From the NCBI GenBank assembly GCA_963971305.1, contig OZ020306.1:53604686-53668685 (forward strand): a stretch of DNA of 64,000 nt, written 5' to 3'. The notes below the pieces were generated by a model. That model ran no database searches. It was not told where the DNA came from and saw only the letters and a list, made by a program, of their open reading frames with translations. Positions 12,021 to 22,395 of the stretch are shown piece by piece (within the stretch, counting starts at the first letter, position 1; the number at the start of each line of letters is the position of its first letter). The position numbers and the translations under genes were made by a program. This stretch comes from Arcuatula senhousia (lineage: Eukaryota > Mollusca > Bivalvia > Mytilida > Mytilidae).

Positions 12021-13492
12021 ATGCAAACGCCATATTTTAGTCAGATCTTTTGCCCTACATTTAAATACAGACTACCAAATCTACTATCTACATCACAGTT
12101 TCGCTCGTTCTGTGTGAGACCTAAGCGGACAAGGCGTGGAACTAGAGATGGGCGGAAAGTTCTGCGAACTATTAAACCTATAGTAACACCAAAGAGAGAT
12201 GTACAGACAGAACCATGTTTGAACAACAGAGGTATAAACCGCCATAACCTTATAGATATTCTACTTCAAAGTAACATAAGACCTATCCAAACCATTGTGC
12301 GCTCTCGACCAGCAAACCTGTTATTAGGTGATTTAAATCAAAGAAACTTAGCGCAATTTAGAAGGTCGGACGAATGTCAAATTATCAAGAAACCTAACCT
12401 CACAACTCTCAATGTTTGATCACTAAAGAACAAAACACTATCAATAATCTAATTTCAAACAATATAGATCTTCTAGAGTTGACCGAGACCTGGCTTGGTT
12501 CTACCATTGATAAATGCGTTCTATCCGAGCTGCTACCAGACGGATATGATATACAACATACGCCTAGGTTAGATCAAAGAGGCGGCGGTGTTGCAATGAT
12601 TTATAGATCGAATTTGACTGTAAAATTCGCAAAGCCTAACAGAAAGCCGACCACATTTGAACTTCTCGAGTGTAAGCTCAACGATTCTAACAGCAGCTTT
12701 CGCTTTTTCGTGATCTACCGACAACCTCCATCTCGTGGAAACCAACTCAAAACTACGATGTTCTTTGAAGAATGGCTAGATTTCCTTGACTACACGCTAG
12801 GAATATCAGACGATATTATTCTAACTGGGGATTTAAACTTTCACCTTGATGACAAAAACAATAGCAATGTCTGTAAATTCATTCAGACCTTACACGATCG
12901 TGGTTATTTGCAACATGTCACTGGGGCTACACATATCCGATGCCAAACGCTCGATGTTGTTAGTAGTAGGGATGCCAGTTCTGTTCTTTTGGACAAACCG
13001 ACGATACAGGAGTCTTCAATTCCATCAGTTGGCCATCTTGCGGTGATGTGTTCGTTGAATATTGCGAAACCACCAAGACAACGAAAGGTACTATCAGTGC
13101 GGAACACCAGAAACATCAACATCGATAACTTTGAGACTGATATCATTCAATCTAGTTTATTGCAAGACCAAAATACTGTGCTTGACAATGTAGTTAAAAC
13201 GTATGATACCGTTCTTAAATCACTGGTCGACAAACACGCTCCTGTTCAATCGAAAGTTATAACTTTACGACTGAATACGGAGTGGTACTGTAATGAACTT
13301 CGCGTTGCAAAAACAGAGCGACGCAAAGCCGAAAGGATGATGCGCAAGACCAATCTTGAGGTGCATAAACGGATCTATAAGGAACAGTGTAAAGTTACCA
13401 ACCAGCTGCTTCAAAAATCGAAAGCCGATTATTATTACAACAAGACAAGATCTTGGAAATTGGAAAGGATCAAAAGAAACTTTTCAAACTGA
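12021..13492 (+). pseudogene. LINE endonuclease region (broken)
   Basis: This is the N-terminal part of the LINE polyprotein, an apurinic-type endonuclease that would nick target DNA. A basic leader (12021-12419) ends in TTLNV at a TGA where the family usually continues NVRSLKNK. The frame then shifts within about 25 bp and runs to 13492. In the second segment the motifs are TETW (catalytic Glu, near residue 24), RGGGVAMIYR (about residue 56), TGDLNFH (about 140), and a final histidine motif read as VGHLAV. The usual SDH triad is therefore not intact. The C-terminal linker is basic. The nonsense codon and frameshifts make it a pseudogene. Confidence 0.82.
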
Positions 13493-14721
13493 CAAATAGT
13501 TTAATGGGAAATAAAAACTCAGTGATTCTACCAGAACATCAAAACGAAAAAGAACTGTCAAATCGTTTCGCTGACTTCTTTAACAACAAAATCGAGACAA
13601 TTAGAGAGAACTTATCACTGTTGAGAGCAGCAATTTTCGATGGAAATGACGCTTTCCGAGCAGACATAAAATTTGAGGGACTACCACTTACAGTCTTAGC
13701 ACCAGCGACATTAGAAGAGATTACAAAAATCATCTCGAAAGCACCTTCAAAGTCGTGTGAATTGGATCCAATTCCCACCTCGTTAATCAAACCCTGCCTT
13801 AACAGTTTGGTTCCGATCATTACGAAAATAGTGAATAAATCATTATTTGAGTCTCGTGTACCAGCAATCTTCAAAGAAGCTGTCGTGCGGCCATTTCTGA
13901 AAAAACCTGGATTAGACAAAGAAGTTCTTAAAAATTATCGACCTGTTTCCAACCTTCCGTTTATATCGAAAATACTTGAAAAAGTTGTTGCGCATAGATT
14001 AGAACACCATTTGCAAGCAAACCATTTATATGATAACGTACAGTCTGCTTACCGTGCTTGTCACTCTACAGAGACAGCATTACTTAGAGTCCATCATGAC
14101 ATCACCGTTGCACTTGATAATACCTGTTGTGCGGTTCTGTTGATGTTAGATCTATCGGCTGTCTTTGACGTTATTGATCACTCAATCCTACAGAAAAGAC
14201 TCATTTATTCATTTGGAGTACATGGTGCAGCGCTCGACTGGTTTTCGTCATATCTTACTGATAGGAGTCAGCGCATTTCCGTCGGTTCCGTCCATTCAGA
14301 TGCGATTAATCTCATGTATGGAGTTCCACAAGGATCCGTTCTTGGGCCTAAACTATACTGTTTTTTCGAAAAACCGATCGGCGAAATATGTAAGCGTCAT
14401 GGAATGTGTCATCACTGCTACGCTGATGACACACAGATCTATTTCGTAGTAAAGCCAGTAGATAATTGGGATTTCGTTTCAGTGCGCCTCAAAGCCTGTC
14501 TTGATGACATCAGTCCATGGATGTGTTCTAACATGATGAAGTTAAACATGGATAAATCGGAACTGATAGTTTTCTCACCTAAACATCGTGCAAAGGACTT
14601 GGTTAATTTTAGCCTTTCTTTTGGTGGAAATATTGTCACCGATTCTGCGTTTGTCAAGAATCTTGGAGTGTATTTGGACAAATCACTGACTATGAGTGAC
14701 AGAGTCAACAAGTGTCTATGA
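13453..14721 (+). pseudogene. LINE reverse transcriptase region (frameshifted)
   Basis: This 422-residue open segment covers the reverse transcriptase fingers and palm. Motifs in order: [18 protein letters not shown] (about residue 161), [17 protein letters not shown], the first catalytic Asp in [13 protein letters not shown] (about 232), [14 protein letters not shown] in [12 protein letters not shown] (about 323), and [25 protein letters not shown] lies near the end. It overlaps the endonuclease frame at 13453-13492 and loses frame again near 14712. The active-site residues survive. The motif wording matches CR1/L2-type elements. It would synthesise cDNA at the nicked target but cannot be made as one protein here. 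Confidence 0.87.
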
Positions 14722-15260
14722 TATTCTATCACATAAGGAATATTGGTCGAATTCGCAGATACATCACCAAAGAAGCATCCAGGACTTTATTTTGCTCTCT
14801 GGTAAAATCCCGCTTGGACTACGGAAACTCTCTGTTGTACGGACTACCATCATGTGAGATCAAAAGACTGCAACGGGTACAAAATACAGCGGCAAGGCTG
14901 ATCACAAAGACAAAAAGACGTGACCATATAACACCAGTCCCGAAGTCTTTACACTGGTTGCCAATAACATTCCGTTGCGAGTACAAACTATTGTTATACG
15001 CATTCAAATCGTTTACTGGTGAGTCACCAACATATTTACAAGAACTAGTTACAATTTACAAACCCAAGAGAACACCGAGATCAGAGAACTCATTGCTTTA
15101 AGAAACTCTCAGTGTTTGCACAAAAACGTATGGAGATAGAAGGTTTGACAGAGCAGCCGCCGTTTTATGGAACGAGCTTCCAACTGAGCTGAGGCACATC
15201 AAAACTGTTTACGCTTTTAAGAAACACTTGAAAACACATCTTTTTAGAGTAGCTTTTTAA
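14712..15260 (+). pseudogene. LINE polyprotein C-terminal region (frameshifted)
   Basis: This continues the LINE after a frameshift. HIRNIGRIRRYIT, then SRLDYGNSLLYGLP, LQRVQNTAARLI and HWLPITFRCEYKLLLY are the usual post-RT thumb/C-terminal words of CR1/L2 proteins. A further frame change near 15100 is needed to read the final part, which contains TYGDRRFDRAAAVLWNELP and ends FRVAF-stop at 15260. The AT-rich 3' UTR follows. Confidence 0.8.
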
Positions 15261-16440
15261 AATTGCCAACGGAATTCTGTGATAATTATTTGTGGTATTC
15301 ATCAAAACTGTGATAAGTTGGTCTGTTCAATTCATATTTTTAAACTTTTATCCTCATATTACTTTGTTTTAATTGTCTGTTTCTTTATTTGTGTGTTTTA
15401 TTTTAACATCATTTATATATTTAGGCTTTTCAAAATTTGATTTATTATTATTATTTTTTTAGCAAGTTCACTTCTTTTTAATGTTTTACTTTTTTCTCTT
15501 GGTTAAATTGTCATAGTTTAATTTGAGTAATGTTTGAGCATATACAAAACAGTAGTTGTGATAATTTTTCGTTCATAGTCATCTTTTCAAATTTGTCGCC
15601 GTGTTTTATTCTTCTATTATTTCATATTCTTATTCATTAATTTTTGTTTTCCTTTACATTTTTATTAGCTACTAGATAGGTCCGTATTTCATTTTATCAT
15701 TGTAAATATTTTTATCACACTTTTTACTTCATATTTCTATGCATTTTATTGTCATTTTTATTGTAGTTTTCGTTTATTTTATGTATTAATTGTCAGGCGC
15801 TTAGAGTAATGTTTCTTTAGATAAGCGCTAAATAAGTGTTGTAATTATTATATATTTTTATTATTATTATTATTATTATAACTGGGATACTAAATGTTGG
15901 GAGTCAATGATATTTTACCACTAATGTGTCTTGGGTAACATGACGCCGCCCACTAGAAATTAGGTCACGGTGACCTATTTTTTATGCATGAATGACTTTG
16001 GTTAAGTTATTGGTTAAAGTCCATAACTGGGATACTAGATGTTGGGAGTCATTGATATTTCACCACTAATGTGTCTTGGGTAATATGACACCACCCACTA
16101 TGAATAAGTTCACCGTGACCTATATTTTTTGCATGAATGACTTTGGTGAAGTTCTTGGTTAAGGTCCATATCTTAGATACTACATGCTGGAGGTCAATGA
16201 TATTTCACCACTAGATGTGTCTTGGGCAGGTCTACACCACCCACTAGAAATTAGATCACTGTAACCTATATTTTACACATGAACGACTTTGGTTAAATTC
16301 TTGGTTGAGGTCCATAACTTGGATACTAGATGTTGGGGGTCAATAATATTTCACAACTAGATGTGTCTTATGTAATAGGACACCACCCACTAGAACTAAG
16401 ATCACAGCTGGGGATGGGGAAAGTGTCACTCTGCTTGTTT

Positions 16441-17106
16441 CAAATTTTCATAAATGACCATTTAAGTCGAATAGGAGAAAGGGGTGTCTCGGCATAAAAA
16501 TGATAAGACATGAAAATATGTTAACTTTATTTTCCTCTATCATGTCCATAAAACCAATAAAATTTGTACTTATTTATGATAAAAACTAGATGAATGATTT
16601 AAGGGATTATCATTACATTCCTAATCCATGCCATGACAAACTGTTGAATATCTTGAAAGACATTTTGTTCTCGCCACTTCTTTATAACTTTAGCTTTGCC
16701 TGACGCGTGTCTTATACTGACTAACTAACTAAATTCTTATTTAACGAAGGTAACTCATTTTACAATACAACATGTTAATCTGGCAGGAATCTTTACGTTT
16801 GTACCATCATTTTGAAGCTTAATGAAATATTCTGATACTTTTACTTAAAAACTTTCCAAATATTTAGTTCCACTTTTTTCTATTGGTAATTAATTCCAAA
16901 CGATAAAACCAGAGTATTCAAGCGTTCTTTTGAAATATTCAGAATTAGGCTGTGGAATATGAACAGATGCTGCTGATCTAAAAGAATATACATGTAGTAA
17001 ATTTATCAGCAAGATAATTTAAAGAAAACCCATTCATACATTGAAACAGAAATATTGAATTCTAGTTAATATAGTCATTCAATTTAGTTCTTGAAACATC
17101 ATAATT
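16441..17106. other. Intergenic sequence without a recognised gene
   Basis: AT-rich sequence between the H element and a Penelope fragment. I see no palindromic element end, no RNA gene and no protein-like frame. It may contain older repeats that I cannot classify. Confidence 0.5.
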
Positions 17107-17470
17107 GATGGATGATCAAAAGATTGTATGCAAATAGTGGATTTCTATCTCTCAGATGAGCACAGATGTTGGTTTGACATAGAGTTTTGTAATGTCATCC
17201 TTTCCGGATTTGACCAACACTTAATCGATCTTTGGCAACGTGACGGATGTGCTATAGCAAGCAGGAACTGCTTACTCTTCCGGAGCACCTGAGTTCACTC
17301 TCGTTTCGACTTGAGTTCGCGTTGCTGAATGCGGTTTTGTTGTTATGTGTGTGTGTTTTATGTTGTTATGTGGTTTGTTTTGTTGTGATGATTTTTTGTC
17401 TGCCGGTTTTGTCTTTGTCTTCACGGTTTTATGATACTGATTACCCCTTTGGTACACCTTTGCTTCTTTT
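17107..17470 (+). mobile_element. 5'-truncated Penelope-like fragment (3' end), plus strand
   Basis: This segment is the reverse complement, with modest divergence, of the C-terminus and 3' UTR of the Penelope-like copy at 20963-21300. Its first codons still read LYANSGFLSLR-stop against LYTNTGFLSLR-stop in the longer copy. The 3' UTR matches through CGGAGCACCTGAGTTCACTC, CTGCCGGTTTTGTC and GGTACACCTTTGCTTCT. It lies just outside the TIR element that starts at 17573, so the two Penelope pieces face each other about 3.5 kb apart. Confidence 0.75.
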
Positions 17471-17825
17471 ATTAGATATTGATCTTGCTGCATGCTTTTG
17501 AAACTTGTAAATACACTAAAGATGATATTTTGTGGGGAGACCACACACTGTGATACAATAATCAATTACCGGTGTTACATACTAGTTTTTCCCCCCATAC
17601 TAGATTTCTCCATGGAAAACGAGTATATACTCAGCTTCCCCCCGGAAGATTTAGTATATACTAGATTTTCATCCGGTGGAAAATGAGTATATACTAGATT
17701 TTCATCCGGGGGAAAATGAGTATATGCTACCTTTTCTCCCATGAGAAAATCTGGTATGTGTGAAAACATACTCATTTTTCCGCCATTCTTATCTTTCCCC
17801 ATATTTAAAACCATTGCAATAGTGT

Positions 17826-17908
17826 AAAAAAAAAATTAAAAAAAAGAAAAACGTCGCTGCAGACCTATATCTAGGTATAGTCACGACGTTAAACCCCCCA
17901 GTCAGTCA
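17826..17908 (-). repeat. Short dispersed repeat with A-rich tail inside the TIR element
   Basis: On the minus strand it reads GACTGACTGGGGGGTTTAACG, then CTATACCTAGATATAGG, then a T-rich run. The matching position in copy 2 goes straight from TTGCAATA to the GAGGTTTTCAATATTT segment, so this piece was inserted after the copies separated. ACGTCG and CGACGT form a small inverted pair. It could be a SINE fragment, but no Pol III boxes are convincing. Confidence 0.45.
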
Positions 17909-18712
17909 AAATTAGAGGTTTTCAATATTTTTAAGATAGTTACTAATAATGAATTTTAATTTATAAGTGTATTCTTTTTTATTTTTATCTTTTATAGTGT
18001 AGATGGTATGTAGTTTCGAGGAGTGAAACCCATGCCTCGTTCAGTGCAAACCAAATATTCTATCTGCTTAGATTAAAGAATGTAAAGCCTATGCGAATTT
18101 CAGTATATCAATCCCACTTATTTCAGACGCAACATTTTTGCTCATCCTTCTGTGACCTTTCCTTATAAAAGTTTAATGTCGTTAACAATATGACACTAAG
18201 AAATAACTATTTATCAACCTATTTATAAACGATCATCTCATAAAGAAGCATAATTGCTGTTATCATGGTAATATTTCTGTTGAACCACTGTTAGAAAAAC
18301 CATTTAAGAGGCTGTCCATGTAGACATCGGGCAAAAGCCTACAAAATCTGGCACATGAAAAATTTTATCCCAGCAAATTTATTGTTTTAATGTATTGTTG
18401 GACTCATATGTAAAGCAAAAATCACCAGGATTCGTTTGAAGGCAACATTGATAACAAAGAGACCAAATTTTGCAAATATGCAAGAGTTATCTCCCTTTTT
18501 CTGCATATTTTCAATGTATTCTATATAGATTTAATCTAAGTTATCGCTTCAATAAACCAATAATCTGCATTTGTTTTGGGGAATGGTTGTTAACCTGATG
18601 TGAAATCAATGAAAATTTTGGAAAAACAAAATTTGTCATGTACCAGCTATTGCTTGGGTTTTGCTTGGACAGTCTCTTAACAAATAACTTTTTGAGTGTC
18701 TCCACCGCAACA

Positions 18713-18770
18713 CGGACCGGGAACATAAAAATGCCCCGGTGTCCGTCCGTATGTGCGTCCGTCACAGTCT
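18713..18770 (+). repeat. Hairpin plus GTCCGTC patch inside the TIR element
   Basis: CGGACCGGG, a short A-rich loop and CCCCGGTGTCCG form a stem-loop followed directly by TCCGTCCGTATGTGCGTCCGTC-type sequence. The layout mimics the 5' ends of the hairpin-ended families elsewhere in the window. A diverged form without a good stem is in copy 2 near 54317-54375. Confidence 0.5.
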
Positions 18771-19183
18771 ATGCATCTCAGCAACAGTTTTCTGTCATTT
18801 GCAGTCTTTAGATATTTGGTAGACAGCTTTAGGAAAGAATATCATATATAGTAGAATGCGTTTTCAGGACTGTCGCTCTTTATCATTAGAATTATTTGTT
18901 CTCGGCGGGAAATCAAAGAAGTCTGTTCTTGTACTTTTATTTATTCTTGAATACTGTTCATACAATGCCTGTTTTGAATATTTTTAAGAAATCTTAACTC
19001 AAATAAATGTTTATGCTTTTTCTTATATTTTGAGGCCATACTTATATATGAATGCAACAAGACTATTTTAACGGTATCTCATAGCAATTTGTTGTTTTTG
19101 ATTAAAATAGTACTAAAGCAGAATCTAGACTTTTTGGACTTACACAAATATGAAAACATAAAATGAAATTGATGACACTTAGA

Positions 19184-19351
19184 TCAAAGAAGCACCAAAA
19201 AAGGGGGCATTCGAGTGTCAAAAGTCCGAAAGGGCAACGACGAAACCGGTAAACACGATTCGAACAAGAACAGTACGAAGAAACACAAACACAAAATCAA
19301 CCGAACAGTTATCAATAACGCGAACTTAAGTCGAAACAAGAGTGAACTCAG
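19184..19351 (-). mobile_element. Penelope-like 3' UTR fragment, minus strand, split by a foldback element
   Basis: This is a diverged, same-orientation relative of 20963-21145 (the 3' UTR of the longer Penelope copy), including CGCGAACTTAAGTCGAAAC and GAGTGAACTCA. It stops at CAG (19349-19351), where the foldback element begins. After the foldback, CAGGTGC (22746-22752) continues the same UTR word CTCAGGTGCTCC found intact near 21140. The fragment therefore predates the foldback insertion. Confidence 0.7.
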
Positions 19352-20962
19352 GCCTGGGCGCCACAAAACATGAAAAAGTCTTAGAATATTCTCAACTCAT
19401 TATGAGCCATTCTCTGTAAAATTCCATGAATTTGGCCCATGCAGGGGCATAGTTGGTCACAGATTTTCATGACTTTTATTTAACAAAGTACTAAAGGTAT
19501 TCTAACAACAAAATTAACCTCAGTTCATCTTCATTGACTGCCGTTGCCATGGTAACCAGAGCGGCCATTTTGAACTCTGTGGAATCACCTGAAATAGTCT
19601 ATATTTTATTAAGATTTTTTTATAAAAAGCTTAAAACCTTTCAAATCATAAATTATTATGGGTATTTTTTCATCTTAAAGTATGGCAATAAAAAACTAAT
19701 TTTGAATTTTTAATATCAATAACATATGGTGATAATGCTTATTATCTTACGCAAATAATGCTATTTTTGATGTGTATTTTTTTCATTGAATTTAAATTAA
19801 GGGATTTTTTGTACTTCTTTACATTTAAATTGCATAAAAACCCAAAAATAGAATTATTTGTTTTTTGTAATAACTTTTAAGATAAATAACAGTACTTCAA
19901 CATGTTAAAAAATCCCAATGGCTTTTTTTTCGTTTTGGGGGAAAATGGCGCTAAAATTGGTAACCATGGTAAGCTTTTTAAAAAAAAAAAAAACCCATAT
20001 ATTTGGGTACAGCTTCTAATGACACAAGTCAAATAAAATCATTTTACCATTGAATGACCTTTCAGTACTTCAAGGTCATTTATGTGAAGTTCAAGGTCAC
20101 GCAAATTTTCAAATTTAAGTAGAGATTTTAGAGGAAATATGTACTTTTTCAGTTTGGCATGGCCTTGACATTATTTAGCTCGGAGTTTACTTTTATGTAC
20201 AAAGAGATAACAATCTTTCTACTTGTAATAAATAAATGGCTTTAAATTATTAAAATGATATCGGCTAAGATAGTAAGGTAATTTAAAATAAGGCTCGTCT
20301 ATACTGTTTTTTAGCAGATCGCCATGGACTTTAAGCACTCTGAAATTGTCATTTCAAACGAACAATGTTTTATGGACCTTATGATATTGATTTGACATTG
20401 TCTTTACCTAATTTTACTGTTTTTAAAATTTAGCCATGCTCATGTACCTTTAAGGTCAAGGTCAACTAAAAAATGATTATTTTTCTGTAAAATTCCTGTA
20501 AAATATACATATTTGTGTGACTTTAAACTTCACATAAATAACCATTTAGTACTTTAAGGTCATTCAATGGTAAATTGATGTTATTTGACTTGTGTCATTA
20601 GAAGCTGTACCCAAAAATGTGATAACCTGTCTATTTTATGGAGTTTTAAATAAATAGCTTGTTTAAACTGGTTACCATGGTAACCAATTTTAGCGCCATT
20701 TTTCTCTAAAACGAAGAAAAAAGCCATTGAGATTTTTTTATGTGTTGAAGTACTAATGTTTATCTTTATAGTTATTATAAAAACAATTAATTCTATAGTT
20801 GGGTTTTTGTGTAGTTTAACTGTAATACACATTGAAAATAACATTTTTTGCGTTAGATAATCAGCTGTATTACAATGTCAAAACTCAAAACTTGGTTTTT
20901 AATGTCGTACCATAGGATGTCAATAATACCCATGATAATTTTTTAATTTAATACGTTTTCAG

Positions 20963-22395
20963 AAGCAAAGGTGTACCAAAGGGGTAATCAGTATCATAAA
21001 ACCGTAAAGACAAAGACAAAACCGGCAGACAAAAAATCATCACAACAAAACAAACCACATAACAACATAAAACACACACACACATAACAACAAAACCGCA
21101 TTCAGCAACGCGAACTCAAGTCGAAACGAGAGTGAACTCAGGTGCTCCGGAAGAGTAAGCAGTTCCTGCTTATTATAGCACACCCGTCACGTTGCCAAAG
21201 ATCGATTAAGTGTTGGTCAAATCCGGAAAGGATGACATTTCAAAATTCTATGTCAAACCAACATCTGTGCTCATCTGAGAGATAGAAATCCCGTATTTGT
21301 ATACAAGCACATGATGTCGTCCGTCTTGAGTGATGACAACAACCTGGGAGCAACGTACCCTTGTGTTAACAATTTGCTTGTCAGCCGTGTAGCTCTATCA
21401 AGGAAGTCGTTGTACTCCCCACATGCTCTGGAATAACGAATCAATTGTGATACGTAAACTCCATATGCTGGAGCGGACGGAATGTTGCTACACAGAAAGG
21501 GAAAGTTAACTATTGGAAAGTTGAAGTCATCACGTTTGTCATAGAGCCTTGTACAAAGCCTTCCTTGTGTGTCGATTTCGAGAAATAGATCCAAATATGA
21601 AGCGGACCTCCTAGAATCTGTAGTGTCCTTTATCTCAAGTTCCTTCGGATATATGAGATGTAAATAGTCACCAAATCGAGGATTGTTTAGTGAAAGGACA
21701 TCATCAATATAACGAAATGTGAGATTGAAGGATAAAGCAAGTTTGCGGTCCTTTTTGTCTAGAAGTGATTGTAAGAAGTCTGCTTCATATGAATGATGAA
21801 ACAAATCGGCAAGCAATGGTGCACAATTTGTGCCCATTGGGATACCTATTGTTTGTTGAAAAACACGTCCACCAAACTGTACAAATATGTTGTCGATTAG
21901 AAAATTGAGCATCTCTATTATTTGATCTTCTGTAAATTTGTTTTTCTTGCTAGACTCTTGGATGACAAAGTAAGTCTTTTTATAACCGACTACCAAATAC
22001 TTGTACCTGCGTTTTCCGTTCTTTTTGATAAAACTACGTTTAATCAGCTGTGCCAAACGAGATTTTAATTGTGAATGTGGAATTGAAGTATATAATGTAG
22101 AGAAATCAAACGTTTTAATGCTATTACATGATGAAAATGACTTAGAATGGAGATTTTCCATCAGTTCTTTAGAATTTTTGAGAATCCACATTTGATTGAC
22201 GCCATTTCTAGAGTAACAACAATCGAAATACTTTTGAAGGCTTGATTTTATTGCCGTCAATATTGATGTTAACAAAACTGAAAGAGGCTTTGTTGTACAT
22301 TTGGATGACCCAGCAAGAAATCGTTGCTTGTATTGTTTGTTTTTATTAATTGTTTTTATAATAACTATAAAGATAAACATTAGTACTTCAACACA
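20963..22395 (-). mobile_element. Penelope-like element, 5'-truncated, with intact partial RT frame
   Basis: The insertion is in the right arm of the foldback element. Its 3' UTR (20963-21270) is the sequence shared with 17107-17470 and 19184-19351. Near 22340-22440 there is a short piece of foldback arm in inverted orientation (ACTTCAACACATAAAAAAG), so the 5' junction is rearranged. Such inverted or truncated junctions are common for Penelope elements. Confidence 0.72.
21271..22380 (-). CDS. Penelope-like reverse transcriptase, N-terminally truncated
   Basis: A 369-residue open frame of the Penelope RT type. Residues 1-16 (hydrophobic and Asn/Lys-rich) probably come from the junction; the element proper begins around RFLAGSSKCTTKPLS (residues 20-34). 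VNQMWILKNSKEL is about 61-73. Motif A is FDFSTLYTSIP (91-101), then QTIGIPMGTNCAPLLADLF (176-194), the catalytic YIDD in FRYIDDVLS (222-230), and SYLDLFLEID (261-270). FPIVNFPFLCSNIPS lies near 287-301. The frame stops at LSLR with no GIY-YIG endonuclease after it. It would copy RNA into DNA if a complete protein were made. There are no internal stops, but lack of the N-terminus argues against activity. Confidence 0.83.
   Translation of the reverse strand: MFIFIVIIKTINKNKQYKQRFLAGSSKCTTKPLSVLLTSILTAIKSSLQKYFDCCYSRNGVNQMWILKNSKELMENLHSKSFSSCNSIKTFDFSTLYTSIPHSQLKSRLAQLIKRSFIKKNGKRRYKYLVVGYKKTYFVIQESSKKNKFTEDQIIEMLNFLIDNIFVQFGGRVFQQTIGIPMGTNCAPLLADLFHHSYEADFLQSLLDKKDRKLALSFNLTFRYIDDVLSLNNPRFGDYLHLIYPKELEIKDTTDSRRSASYLDLFLEIDTQGRLCTRLYDKRDDFNFPIVNFPFLCSNIPSAPAYGVYVSQLIRYSRACGEYNDFLDRATRLTSKLLTQGYVAPRLLSSLKTDDIMCLYTNTGFLSLR

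Larger units (their letters stand above)
11637..15877 (+). mobile_element. CR1/L2-like non-LTR retrotransposon, near full length, inactive
   Basis: The element is bounded by a 5-bp duplication, ATAAC (11632-11636 and 15878-15882), inside the tandem core of H. The joined flank reads GTCCATAACTGGGATAC, as in intact units. It carries an AP-type endonuclease and a reverse transcriptase on the plus strand. An AT-rich 3' UTR follows, with an AAGCGCTAAATAAGTGT motif and a final (ATT)n tail, typical of CR1/L2 elements. At least one in-frame stop and several frameshifts break the frame. About 385 bp precede the first recognisable coding region, with no ORF1-type domain visible. Clade assignment within the Jockey superfamily is inference. 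Confidence 0.85.
11362..16440 (+). mobile_element. H: hairpin-ended tandem-core element carrying a LINE
   Basis: The 5' palindrome ATGGCCCGACCACG-TATG-TGGATCGGACAT (11362-11391) follows a T-run and precedes a TATGTCCGTACGTCC patch. Core units of about 140 bp (GGTCCATAACTGGGATAC, ATTTCACCACTAGATGTGTC) occur at 11460-11636 and 15883-16400. The end at 16405-16440 reads GGGGATGGGGAAAG, then AGTGTCACT, then CTGCTTGTTT. The 3' arm is not clearly the inverse of the 5' arm, so the two ends may belong to different relatives. The LINE at 11637-15877 is inserted in the core. Confidence 0.6.

Noticed and set aside
12041..14732. Minus-strand and alternative-frame open frames in the first LINE
   Set aside because: They overlap the endonuclease and RT segments and have no motifs of their own.
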